From: Saussurea involucrata
Lineage: Eukaryota > Streptophyta > Magnoliopsida > Asterales > Asteraceae
Length of the DNA stretch: 64,000 bases
Assembly: GCA_033807775.1 (NCBI GenBank)
Contig: CM066319.1
Location: 162,998,983 to 163,062,982, forward strand
Direction of reading: 5' to 3'
Shown: positions 21,982-33,366 of the stretch, one piece after another
Numbering within the stretch: the stretch's first letter is position 1
Layout: each line of letters starts with the position of its first letter
Notes under the pieces: generated by a model
The model's database searches: none
Told to the model about the DNA's origin: nothing
Seen by the model: the letters and a program-made list of their open reading frames with translations, nothing else
Made by a program: the position numbers and the translations under genes

Positions 21982-23755
21982 TGTAACGACCCGCAATCCC
22001 AAACATAGTTCATATAGCATAAATTTCATAACGTCGTTATTTAACTAAGATACATCACATTACAACTTCGGTCCTTTAGTCATAAACAAAATACATAATT
22101 TCATTACAAACTTTTCTTTTGCTAAATACATTACAACTAATAACAAGACATGACTGTAAAACATGCCATAATCTTCAAAAACACACTTCTTCCAAAAGTT
22201 ATCCATCGATTACCATTCCTACTTGTCCTTACTCGATCCACGACCTGGAATACATATTTTAAAACAAAAATGAGGGTTAGACCTAGCGGTCTAAGTGAGA
22301 AAACCCCTGTCCTTTCACAATCATTATAAAAATCCATTTATATGAAATCTTTTATATAAACACATATATATCATACGTAATTAAATACCAATCAAGACAT
22401 GTGCACTGTGTGAAATTCATCCTCATTCTCATTTCCCCTGGCCATATCAGTTGGTTGCGAGCCAACAACACCGCTGTACGACAATTACAGCACCGCTGTA
22501 CAACAACTACAGCAAACACCGCCGACCATAATTTCGGCTAACATATATTCGTGTAGTGTAATGCACATATAAATACAATATATATCTCAATATATCATAT
22601 TGTCATTTATGAACACCTAATCACATTATCTATCACCCTTTTCAATCTACACGTATATGTATTCCAGTTTAAAAACATTTTGAAGAAAAACTCACCTGTT
22701 AGCTTAACAAAATGCTTCCAAGCCTTTTCCACAGATTCAGTCCTTTACTCAGGATTCACAAAATCTGTAACAATCAGATACAATATATCTTTACCATATA
22801 GAACACATGAGACTCTTTAGCAACTGAGAATCCTAATTAACCTATCAAACTCTTATCCTCAATTGTTCCCCTACGGTGACTTAACACGTGGGTTCCGCTA
22901 CCCGGTTAGCGGATGGGGTCAAGGGGCAACGCCTTTGCGGGGTCTGGGGGCCGCCCCCAGAAAGTTTTCGGAACAACTTAACTCAAAATACATTTGGAAA
23001 CTATATCCGAACACTCAAAAGTATCCGAAATCACAAAATTGGTCAAACAGCTAAAGTATCCGGAAACCACGGTTTATCCGGACAACACCACTTTTCCGGA
23101 CAGCATGACTTTTCCGGACAACACCACTTTTCCGGACAGCATGACTTTTCCGGACAACCTATACAATCCGGACGTCATCCGGACACCAAAGTAATCCGGA
23201 TACTATCCGGTATCCAATTCTATCCGGAAAACATAGGAAAAAGGAAACTTACCCGGATAAGGAAACCGTTCGGACACCTTTAGAACACCATCCGGATACC
23301 ACCAAGAAAATTACCCAGGCACCTTCTTACTGTGTCCGGATACTACTGTCGGTTTGCCCTATTTCTACCCAGAAATCCGCTGATTCATTACCAGATGTAA
23401 TTCTAACTATTCTACTCCGATAGAAACATTCAGCTATCAATTATACACATAATATGTAAATAAAACATACCTCAAACACTTCCAATGGATCAGATTTGAA
23501 GCCTTACCCTTCTTTTCTTCTTTTAGTCTCCAAAACACACACTACACACTCTTGATTGCTGAATAATAAAAATATCTGGACCCTAATTCAGATATTATTA
23601 ACCAAATTTACTACTTCAGCCCCTACACTTTTCATTACTAAATATTATACCCTTAAACTTATAAATTCATCTCATTTTACCCTAAACATCAATTATAGAG
23701 TTAAATAATTTAGCAAAAAGAGGGTTTAACTACCGAACTCACCTGGGGTATTACA
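21982..23755 (-). mobile_element. Gypsy solo LTR inside the hAT transposase exon
   Basis: 1774 bp from TGTAACGACCC to GGGGTATTACA, flanked by perfect AAAAT duplications (21977-21981, 23756-23760). No internal region follows, so it is a solo LTR. Its interior resembles the LTRs of the gag-only element at 55092-60092 (GGGTTCCGCTACCCGG, AGCGGATGGGGTCAAGGG, AAGTTTTCGGA.CAACTTA), which set the minus orientation. Removing it and one AAAAT restores reading-frame continuity of the transposase exon. Confidence 0.93.
23073..23185. repeat. 36-bp tandem repeats with TCCGGACA motif in the solo LTR
   Basis: CCGGACAAC recurs at 23078, 23114 and 23150 with CCGGACAGCATGAC between, a 36-bp period. Further TCCGGA words continue to about 23230. 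Confidence 0.88.
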
Positions 23756-24638
23756 AAAATGAAGAAGAAGTTTGATAAATATTTGGGTGATCCGGATAAG
23801 ATGAACATGGTAATTTTCTTTGCCGACATTTTTGATCCAAGAGATAAATTTGAGTACATGCCAACACAGTTCACTCAGTTGTTTGGTGAAGAAAAAGGTG
23901 AAGTATGTATTAGGAAAGTAAAGTCTCATCTTATTTCTTTGTTTGAAGATTATGTGCAACAATATTCTGAAGCTTTTCAATCTCAAAATCAATCCCAATC
24001 CCAATCCCAATCCCAATCTCAACCGGGAAAAGGTCTCCCCCCTCTTGGAAAGTCAAAACCTAGAATTAAGAGTTTGGTAAAGAAACAGAAACTTCAAAGT
24101 GGGGTCTCGGATGCCAAACAGAGTGAGCTTGAGGTATACTTAGGTGAGGCCATTGTAGATGATTGCGACGGATTTGATTTTCTTATGTGGTGGAGAATGA
24201 ATAGTGCACGGTTCCCCATCCTTTCAAAAGTTGCAAGAGATGTCCTCGTCGTAACCATTTCTATAGTTGCATCCGAATCGACCTTTAGTACAAGTGGGAG
24301 GGTGTTGGATAATTTTAGGAGTTCTCTAACTCCTAAAATAGTTGAAGCACTTATCTGTACGCAAGATTGGTTAAGGGGCCCTACTGAACCGATTGCGGTG
24401 GAAGAAAATTTGGAAGACCTTGAAAAGTTTGAGAAAGGTACGAATACTCTATTAATTTAAGACTTTAATAACTTATAAATTACAATTACGACTTTAAACT
24501 TTGTTACTTTTTATTTTAAAACTTGCAGAAATGGAAAATTTGAGGATTGGAACTCCTTCGGGTTCGGCTCGTGAAGATAGTTCGAGCACTCAAGCTTCAA
24601 ATGATTTGGGGGTCTCTTCTGAAGATGATTCGATTCGT

Positions 24639-24996
24639 GATCTTTGAGAAAGGTATGACTTTTATTATTAATAATTCTCATTTATAAATAATCATTCATG
24701 ATTCATGATTGTTGTATTGTTTATTCGTTTTTGTTGTTAGTTTGTTATAGGATTGCTTTAGACGTTGGTCAGTTTGGTTGAAGAAAAGAAACTTGGAATT
24801 CGGTTGGTCGGTTTCATGATCTTTGAGAAAGGTATGACTTTTATTATTAATAATTCTCATTTATAAATAATCATTCATGATTCATGATTGTTGTATTGTT
24901 TATTCGTTTTTGTTGTTAGTTTGTTATAGGATTGCTTTGGACGTTGGTCAGTTTGGTTGAAGAAAAGAAACTTGGAATTCTGTTGGTCGGTTGGTA
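24639..24996. repeat. 179-bp tandem duplication in the hAT 3' region
   Basis: GATCTTTGAGAAAGGTATGAC begins at 24639 and again at 24818, and the copies are nearly identical through the following 170 bases. The first copy includes the transposase stop codon. GGACATTTGG-type words follow at 25020-25135. Confidence 0.92.
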
Positions 24997-25519
24997 ATTT
25001 ATTTTGGAGTGTTGGTATGTTGGACATTTGGACATTAATTGGAAATTTGGACATTTGGCATTTCGGACATTTGGTTTGATAATTCGGACATTTTCTTTCA
25101 TGTTTGAACTTTGAACTTGATTTGGACATTTGGTATTTTGGTATTTTGGTTAGTAGACTAGTAGTTTAGTTATTAGTTAATATGTAGTTTAACTTTTTAA
25201 CTTTTAACTTTATTTAATTTTTAACTTCTAAAATACTTGTTTATTTAATTTTAAGTTATGTAGTTTAGTTAATATGTAGTCTAAAATACTCATCTAAAAA
25301 CACCAAAAACAAAACAGGGCCTAAAAGGCTGAAAATTGGGCTAAAAACTGGGCCTAGGATCTGGCCCAACCCGACCGCCCAACCCGAACCCGAAATGAAC
25401 CGAAACCCGAAGAACACTTTGGGCGGGTTTCGGGGCCTGTCTCGTCCACCCAAGACCCGATCGGGTTGGGTTTTTTTTGGCCCGACCCGACCCGACCGAT
25501 GCTCACCCCTAACCAAGGA

Positions 25520-25931
25520 TCTTGAGTACATGCCTCTAACTGCCCTGTATGGAACTCTCTTTAATTATGAACAAACTAAAATGCAAAGGAAGTCCATCAT
25601 CAAAGTAATAAAGGGATCCTCTATAGCCTTTGTCAGTGATACTTTCAAGAATGCTCAATGTGTTCCTCGCATCACTTACCCTTCATCAGATTCTGACAAT
25701 GACAGTCAAAATGAGTCCACTCACCAAACGGAGGCATATCTATGTGATACCGATGATGAAGGTTAGGAAACTTCTGTTGAACATATAACGGATGAAATGG
25801 CAATGATGGTTGGGTTCAAAAACAAACCTCGTTTTTCTGGAAAATCTAGAACTTTCAGAAAACCCTTCTCATCCACAAAAACTCCCTCTACTGACAAGTC
25901 AAATGAGGAGTGCTTCAATTGTGGTAAGAAA
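25520..25931 (+). pseudogene. gag: Sirevirus gag, middle segment
   Basis: Resumes the gag frame after the hAT element (DLEYMPLTALYGTLFNYEQ), runs to a TAG at 25764-25766, continues in the same frame, and reaches the first half of a CCHC zinc knuckle (CFNCGKK) where Tekay-1 interrupts it. Confidence 0.85.
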
Positions 25932-28331
25932 TGTAACATCCCGAATTTTCGTTGTATTATTTTGGGAATTACAAGTTTTAACTAGGGGTTAAATTTGTAT
26001 TTTATCTAAAGTCTTTTTTGAAGTGGATTTGAATAGTGAGGGTTTGTTGTGTAATTCTTTGAAAGTTAAGGGTTCATTTGGTAAGAGTCCTATGACTCAC
26101 CTCTTAATAGTGTGTAGGTGTCACACTAATAGTCATCAAGGACTAAGTGTGAATGATGAGTGTGTAATATCTGTGTGTTTCGGTTTGCTTGAGAGAAAGA
26201 GAAAACCGAGAATTGAGATAGAGAAATCGAGAAGGAGAAGGAGAATAGCCAGAAATCAGCTAATCTTATGTTTAATTGAAGACATCAAGAGGTAAATTAT
26301 TCTACTTTTATGTTAATAATTGTTAGATAAAGTTTAGGAATGGGTTTTTATGTTAAATAGAGGTTTTGGGAAATTTGTATACATGAATAGGTGTAGTGTA
26401 TACCCTTAAACATATCTGCACATTTTCAGAAACATGCATAGAGTAAAAGTACAAAATTTGAGTTTAAGAATGAAATTAGTGGACTGAGACTTGGATGAAT
26501 ATCATCGAAGTCGCAACCTTGAGTTGCGACATTCATGATTGTCACAATAGACCGTTGCGACTTGGCTTTGGAGTCGCAACAGTTGGTTGCGATTTGGAGT
26601 GGAATCGCAATGGTGGGTTGCGACATGGCACTGTAGTCGCAACAGTTGGTTGCGACTTGGGACGAAATCGCAGTGATGAGTTGCGACTTGGTACTGTAGT
26701 CGCAACAGTTGGTTGCGACATGGAATTGGAATCGCAATAGGCGGTTGCGACTTCAGTTCATTGCGACTTGAGATGTAATTTTAAGAGATTAAGGATTTTT
26801 AGCTGTGAAGGGTTCTGTTTTAGAAGTTAATATCAGTATATGTAAATTGGATATTACAGTAAACTGTGGTAGTAAAGAAAGGAGCCCCTACAAGATTTAA
26901 AAAGGATTAAAAGGAAGTGTGATTTCATATCAGGTGAGTTTATTCAACTCTCTTTAAAATTCAGTAATTAATATTGAAATAGATGTTTTATATGTATGCA
27001 TGGAAATGTTTATATGGACTTGATTAAGTCAGAGATAAGCCAAGAGGACGATTAAAAGTTGGGCTATGATGATTTCCATACTAAAATTTCTAAGATGAGT
27101 TAGCTATAAAGTTGATAAACTAGTACTTATTATTCTTGTATGCTAAGCTTGATTATCTACCATATGCAATTTGCTACATGGTTATGAACTTTAAATATGA
27201 TTTGAAGCTTTATTGAGATAAATTATAAAGATCTATTTATGAGTCTAAAAATGTAGATTGACAACTGAGATATTAACTTCCGTGCTAAGTTGCAAAGAGG
27301 GGATAGTTAAGAGATTGAGATGAGGAGCTAATAATATTCGTTATTTATATATATATATATATAGAATATGATCGGAGAAATGATATATTGTATGCCGGAC
27401 GCATATAGTAGTATCGATTATTACATATATATATATATTATGTGCTATGTACTTTTACTAAAAATAGGCATCCGGTCACCAAGGGCACTTGGGTACGGTA
27501 TAATGGGAACCGAATACTCGCCATAGACCAAAGGGATGTAATTTTTAGTAATTGGGTGTACCTTGAATCATCGTGGGTCCCGATTGAGTATCGAGATATT
27601 ATAATCCCATTGGGACCATTGATTCTGAGGTGAAATGTGGAATAAACAGTTTTTGTTTAATAATTCCCATTTCGATTTGGGAAGATCGGAGATTTCTCAG
27701 TGATGAGAGGAAGATCTGAGATAGGCATAAAGTAATTTGTAATCTCTACTTCCTGATTGAGAAATAGGCAGGTTTTGACTTGTAATTTCTTGTGTTTGAG
27801 TAATGACTGTGAATCTGAGATGATGCATAGTATATTCTTAAAATTGTTGTTACAATTAGATGAGTTAGTCGTAGGAATAGGAGTGGGGCAGATTTCCCGA
27901 TTTGGAAAGGAGTTGTCGAACGGTAAGATGGGTGAGAACAGGTTTGAGTTATTTGTTCATATTTTATTTATTAAATTTTATTTTGATTTGAGTATTCTCG
28001 CTAGGCGAAAGCCTAATGTTTCAAGTTGAATCTTCTTACCAGGTACAAGCTCCGGGAAGTAAGAGGGAATAAGAGAAGAGAACTTTTGGAAAGATTCAGA
28101 CTTAGAGATACCGGAGGATCTAGTTATTCTTTGATGCTTTTGGGACGGTTGTTTAGATAACTCGATTAATCTGATTGTTATGTTATGATTAGATTAATAA
28201 GTTATTTAAGTAATGTCGTTTGTATATAGAAACCTTACATTTGATCCTCAGGTTATATAAGTTTGAAAGTTTTTGATCATAACTTGTGGAAATTTTAAGG
28301 TTTAAATTGACTCTGTTTTTAGGGTGTTTCA
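25932..28331 (+). repeat. 5' LTR of Tekay-1
   Basis: 2400 bp, TGTAACATCCCGAATTTTC to AGGGTGTTTCA. It contains the GTCGCAAC array at 26504-26770 and short TA runs near 27345 and 27425. Confidence 0.95.
26504..26770. repeat. 63-bp tandem repeats with GTCGCAAC/GTTGCGAC hairpins (5' LTR)
   Basis: GTCGCAACAG occurs at 26573, 26636 and 26699 (63-bp period), each followed after TTG by GTTGCGA(C/T), giving 8-bp arms with a 5-base loop. Extra GTTGCGAC words occur around them. Confidence 0.92.
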
Positions 28332-28334
28332 ATA

Positions 28335-28347
28335 TGGTATCAGAGCC
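28335..28347 (+). promoter_or_regulatory. Tekay-1 primer-binding site
   Basis: TGGTATCAGAGCC, complementary to initiator tRNA-Met, three bases after the 5' LTR. Confidence 0.93.
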
Positions 28348-28683
28348 TTAGTTTAAGCGAACTAGGTATGAATTTGAGATACCTAGACTTAAGCTGAGAT
28401 GAAATAAGTTATGATCCGCGAGATATGGGTAGAAGTACTAAGATTGGGTAGTCTTAGAGTCGACAGAAATACGCGAAGTTGGTACTGTAACAATGGTAAT
28501 GAGAATTCTCATGTATGATATGTTCGCAATTTCAACTAGCTACTGTTATTATGAATATATTACTACACAAGCATACTTGTTTCTAAATTGTTACAGTGAC
28601 TGATTAGCGGTAAAGTATGTATTGTATGTTTAGTTGTATAAACCATTAACTGATGAGTATTCTTGTGTACTCATATCAGAACA

Positions 28684-31600
28684 ATGGTGAATACACCCCC
28701 GAGGTCTCCAAATTCTTCGATGAATAGGAATTGGTTAGACGAAGCTGGAGAGAGACAAACTGGATTAGGCGGAGTTCCTGATACGCCAACAGATTTTCTT
28801 TTCTTAGGAGGAATGCGAAGTCGAGTACATCCAGGAGGTACCAGTAATGTTGATCAAACGTCGTCAGATTCAGGTATGTAAGGACGAATAATGGATAATG
28901 TGACTCGATTGATGAATGCTTCAATGGAAAGGCAAGCAGAGATGATGAATACTGTGATGGGAAGACAAGCAGAGATGTTTACAAAGATGTTTAATGATCG
29001 CAATGTGGAACCAAGACGAACAGTGGTTGATACTAGTGTGATAAACCCGACTGTAAATCCAGGAGCAGAGACAGAAAGGAGGGTTGAAAGATATTGTTCC
29101 TACAAAACGTTTCTAAGTTGTAAACCGCCAGAATTCAAGGGGGACGAAAATCCAGTGGCTTGTATGAACTGGATAAGAGAGATCGAGCAAGATTTTCGAG
29201 CTTGTGAATGTAATGATGAAAGATCCAAGGTTAGATTTGGGTCGCAAATGTTGCGTGGAAAGGCGTTGCAGTGGTGGAATGTGTTGTCATCAACTGTGAC
29301 GGAAGCAGCTCTAAACTCAGTCACTTGGAATCAGTTTAAAGCAAAGATTTTAGAAGAATATTGTAACGAACACGAGATGGACCGAATTGAAGAAGAGTTC
29401 CGAAATATCAAGAAGGGTAATATGACGGTGAGGAAATATACCGAGGTCTTTATGGAAAAGCTGAATCTTGTGGGGCACGTGGCTCCAACGGAGAAAGATA
29501 AGATTAAATATTACCTGAAAGGTCTATCGGCAAATATGACGACAAGAGTTCGCAGTTCGAAATCTGCCACTTTGAGGGAGACGATTGAAGAAACAAAGGT
29601 GATAGAAGAAATGTATGTGAAAGACAAGGAGGAGAAAGCGCAAGTTGGAGAAAAGAGAAAGTGGGAGGGTCGTTCAGAACCTTCTCAGAAATTAAGGTTA
29701 TTCGGAAAGAACATTCGTAATGATTCCCGTAGGGAACCGAGTTGGTGTTCAAAATGCAAAAGTAAACATTTTGGCCAATGCCGAGTGGTCGGAAATCAAT
29801 GTTTCAAGTGTGGGAAGATGGGACATATGGCGACAAATTGTACAATGCCAGGGTCAGTCTGTTTTGAATGCCAGCAATCGGGTCATTTTCGGAAAGATTG
29901 TCCGAAGTTGAAGAGAGGAGGAGATCAGGGAAGAAAGTTGGTTATTCCCAAACCAACTGGTCGTGCATTCCAAATGACTGCTGATGAAGCGAAAGGATCA
30001 AAAGACGTGGTCTCGGGTACATTTCTTATAAACTCTATTCCTACACGTGTGTTGTTTGATAGTGGCGCAAACTATTCTTTTGTATCCAAGTTGTTTCAAC
30101 GTAAGTTAGCTATGCCTATCACTACTCTAGGAGATGCCCTAGTAGTTGAAATAGCTAATGGAGTCCAGTCTTTGGTTAAGGAAAGCTTGGTCGATTGTAA
30201 AATTGCGATAGAGGGAACATAATTTCCTATTAACTTGTTGTTAATGGAAATTGGGAGTTTTGATATTGTTGTAGGGATGGACTGGTTGAGCAACAATCAG
30301 GCAGAAATTATGTGCGCAAAGAAGCTAATCCGATTTCCAATGGGCGAGAAAGACGATGTATTCGTATTCGGAGAGAAACAGGAAGGAGATGTTCCTTTGA
30401 TATCAGTGATGAAGGCGCGTAAATGTTTATCGAAAGGGTGTTGGTCTTATTTAGCCTATGTTATTGATACAAAGTTAGAAAAGAAAAATGTTCAAGATAT
30501 CAACGTGGTGCGTGAATTTCCGGATGTATTCCCGGATGATCTTCCAGGTTTACCAGTTGAAAGACAAGTGGAGTTTCGTATCGACATTATCCCTGGATCG
30601 GCACCGATTGCACGAGCACCTTATCGTTTAGCCCCTGCTGAGATGAAAGAGATGATGACTTAGCTTCAGGAGTTATTAGATAAGGGTTTCGTAAGACCGA
30701 GTTCCTCACCTTGGGGAGCTCCAGTTTTATTTGTTAAGAAGAAAGATGGTACCATGAGAATGTGTATTGATTACCGGGAGTTAAATAAGGTAACCATTAA
30801 GAACAAGTATCCGCTTCCGAGGATTGATGATTTATTTGATCAACTCCAAGGTGCGGGATGCTTTTCAAAGATAGATTTAAGATCGGGATACCATCAAGTA
30901 CGAGTAAGAGATGAAGATGTTTCGAAAACAGCGTTTAGAACAAGATATGGGCATTATGAGTTCCTTGTAATGCCATTTGGGTTGACGAATGCTCCTGCAG
31001 TATTCATGGATTTGATGAACAGAGTGTGTCGACCATTTTTAGATAAGTTTGTCATTGTATTTATTGATGACATACTTATTTATTCAAAGACTGAAGAAGA
31101 TCATGAGCAACATCTTCGTAAGGTCTTAGAAGTTTTAAGAAGGGAGAAACTATACGCAAAGTTTTCGAAGTGTGAATTTTGGTTGAAGGAGGTGCAGTTT
31201 CTAGGTCATGTGATTACTTCTGAGGGAGTTAAAGTAGATCCATCAAAGATTGAAGCAATGACAAATTGGGAGACACCTAGAAGTGCATCTGAAATAAGAA
31301 GTTTCTTGGGATTAGCAGGTTACTATAGAAGGTTCATAAAGGATTTTTCGAAGATTGCGTCTGCTTTGACTTTATTAACTAGAAAGAATGAGAAGTTTGT
31401 TTGGACGAAGAAACATGAAACAACTTTCAGAACTTTACGTCAAAAATTGTGTGAAGCACCTATTCTTGCTCTACTAGAGGGAACAGAAGATTTTGTTGTT
31501 TATAGTGATGCTTCAAAGATGGGTTTAGGATGTGTGCTGATGCAAATGGGCAAAGTGATCGCATATGCCTCAAGACAGCTTAAAGAGCATGAAAATAATT

Positions 31601-33324
31601 ATCCTACCCATGATCTAGAGTTAGCAGCGGTGGTGTTCGCTTTGAAGCTGTGGCGACATTATTTGTATGGAACGAAGTGTACTCTTTATACTGATCACAA
31701 GAGCTTGCAACATGTTTTTGATCAGAAGGAGTTAAACATGAGGCAGCGAAGATGGTTAGAATTACTTAAGGATTATGATTGCGAATTGCATTACCATCCT
31801 GGTAAAGCAAATGTCGTAGCTGATGCCTTAAGTAGAAAAGAATATGGTGGGTGTTTGAAATCGATAAATGCTAGAATTGATGTAACATCAAGTTTGATGG
31901 AAAAGATAAAAGAAGCACAAGCGGAGGCCTTGCGAGAGGAAAACTTGAAAGAAGAAGTGATGGGTAAGCAACATCTTCAGTTGACTGAAGATGGTCGTGG
32001 GATTAAGTTATTTCAAGGAAGAGTTTGGGTGCCTAAAATTGGAGGAAATCGAGAGTTGATTCTCGAAGACGCTCATAGATCTAAGTATTCCATTCACCCT
32101 GGGAGTACAAAGATGTATCGAGATCTGAAATTGCATTATTGGTGGCCGGCGATGAAAGTAGATGTGGCTCGAAAAGTAGAAATGTGTACAACGTGTTCAT
32201 TGAAGAAAGCTGAACATCAGAAACCTTACGGAAGTTTCCAATCCTTGGAAATTCCGGAATGGAAGTGGGAAAAGATTACCATGGACTTTGTGACGAAGTT
32301 ACCAAAGACACAAAAAGGTAACGACACAATATGGGTAATCGTGGATAGATTAACTAAGAGTGATCATTTTCTAGCAATGAAAGAGGCATCAGCAATTGAG
32401 AAATTGGCAAAGCTGTATATTGATGAAGTGGTGTCAAGGCATGGTATACCGGTGTCGATAGTATCAGATCGTGATAGTCGGTTTACCTCAAGATTTTGGC
32501 GATCACTGCAAGAAGAATTGGGTACTAAAGGTAATTTGAGTACTGCTTTTCATCCACAGACTGATGGGCAGAGTGAGCGGACCATTCAAACTTTGGAAGA
32601 TATGCTCAGGTGTTGTGTTTTAGATTTTGGTGGTAACTGGGATACGCATCTACCATTAGTAGAATTTGCGTATAACAATAGTTATCATTCGAGTATCGGA
32701 AGGGCACCCTTCGAAGCATTGTATGGTCGAAAGTGTAGAACTCCGGTATGTTGGTTAGAAGCCGGAGAGAAACAATTTGCTGGTCCAGAATTGGTACAGC
32801 AAACAGCGGATAAAGTGAAAGAAATTCGGCAGCATATGAAAGCAGCCCAAGATAGACAGAAAAGTTATGCTGACCCGAAACGGAGACCAAAGGAATTTGA
32901 AGTTGGGGAGCGCGTGATGCTCAAGGTATCCCCATGGAAAGGTGTGATAAGGTTTGGAAAGCGTGGGAAGTTGAGTCCTCGTTTTCTAGGACCTTTCACC
33001 ATTATTGAGAGAATTGGATTACAAGCCTACAAGTTAGATCTTCCACCAGAGTTGGAAGGAGTTCATAATACTTTCCACGTATGTTATCTTCGAAAGTGTT
33101 TGGCTGAAGAGGAAGGTGTGATTCCACTCACCGATGTGAGAATAGATGAAAAGAGCCGATGTGTAGAAGAACCTGAGGCAATTTTAGAAAGATCGGTTAG
33201 AAAGCTACGTAGTGGTAAAGAGGTAACTATGTTGAAAGTACAGTGGAAACATCATAGAGATACTAATGTAACTTTAGAGTCAGAAGAGAGTATGAGGGAT
33301 AGATATCCTCATTTGTTTACCTAG
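28684..33324 (+). pseudogene. gag-pol: Tekay-1 gag-pol polyprotein, one frame with three nonsense codons
   Basis: The frame runs from ATG 28684 (MVNTPPRSP) to TAG 33322-33324, about 1,546 codons, with no frameshift and only three internal stops: TAA 28879-28881, TAA 30220-30222, TAG 30661-30663. Order: Retrotrans_gag domain (WWNVLSSTVTEAALNSVTW), two CCHC knuckles (CFKCGKMGHMATNC, CFECQQSGHFRKDC), protease (VLFDSGA near 30050), RT (YRELNKVTIKNKYPLPRIDD; catalytic FIDD near 31060), RNase H (YSDASKMGLG), H2C2 plus integrase core (SDRDSRFTSRFW; HPQTDGQSERTIQTLEDML), and a C-terminal chromodomain (VQWKHHRDTNVT) that in this family guides integration to chromatin. The stop at 30661 replaces the Gln expected before LQELL by one C-to-T change. 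Confidence 0.93.
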
Positions 33325-33335
33325 CTTTGATTTCG

Positions 33336-33366
33336 GGGACGAAATCATTTTCAAGTTAGGGAGTAT
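33336..33366 (+). promoter_or_regulatory. Tekay-1 polypurine region
   Basis: After the stop codon comes CGGGGACGAAATC, common at Gypsy 3' ends, then AAGTTAGGGAGTAT directly before the 3' LTR. The purine tract is short. Confidence 0.6.

Larger units (their letters stand above)
20563..24647 (+). pseudogene. hAT transposase, three exons, broken
   Basis: The transposase cuts and pastes the hAT element. ATG at 20563. A BED-type zinc finger (CKYCPKVY, then two His) lies at residues 45-70, followed by the central catalytic region (LTTDTWTS; ITVDNASSND; CVAHILNLVVQDGL; DVPTRWNSTY) and the C-terminal hAT dimerisation domain (FDFLMWWRMN; VASESTFSTSGR). Introns with GT/AG ends are inferred at 21866-21964 and 24438-24528; the last exon ends with TGA at 24645-24647. 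Defects: a frameshift near 20770 right after the zinc finger, TAG at 20957-20959, TAA at 21161-21163, and the solo LTR inside the second exon. A Gln/Ser repeat (23985-24020) precedes the dimerisation domain. Not functional. Confidence 0.88.
19558..25511 (+). mobile_element. hAT (Ac-like) DNA transposon
   Basis: 5954 bp with perfect 12-bp TIRs TAGGGGTGAGCA (19558-19569) and TGCTCACCCCTA (25500-25511). The 8-bp target duplications GCCAAGGA (19550-19557) and ACCAAGGA (25512-25519) differ by one base. Subterminal DNA is rich in CCCGACC/GGTCGGG words on both sides. Inside is a spliced hAT transposase gene, now broken by mutations and by a Gypsy solo LTR at 21982-23755. It inserted in the gag gene of the Sirevirus. 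Confidence 0.95.

Noticed and set aside
26426..26740. Open frames on both strands over the hairpin array of the Tekay-1 LTR (again at 33865-34179)
   Set aside because: The frames exist on both strands because the 63-bp repeat is a multiple of three and self-complementary in its motif. There is no protein signature.
28879..30663. Stop codons in Tekay-1 as programmed readthrough sites
   Set aside because: The second stop lies after the protease active site and the third inside the RT lead-in, not at the gag-pol border, and the first splits gag. Nonsense mutations explain them better.
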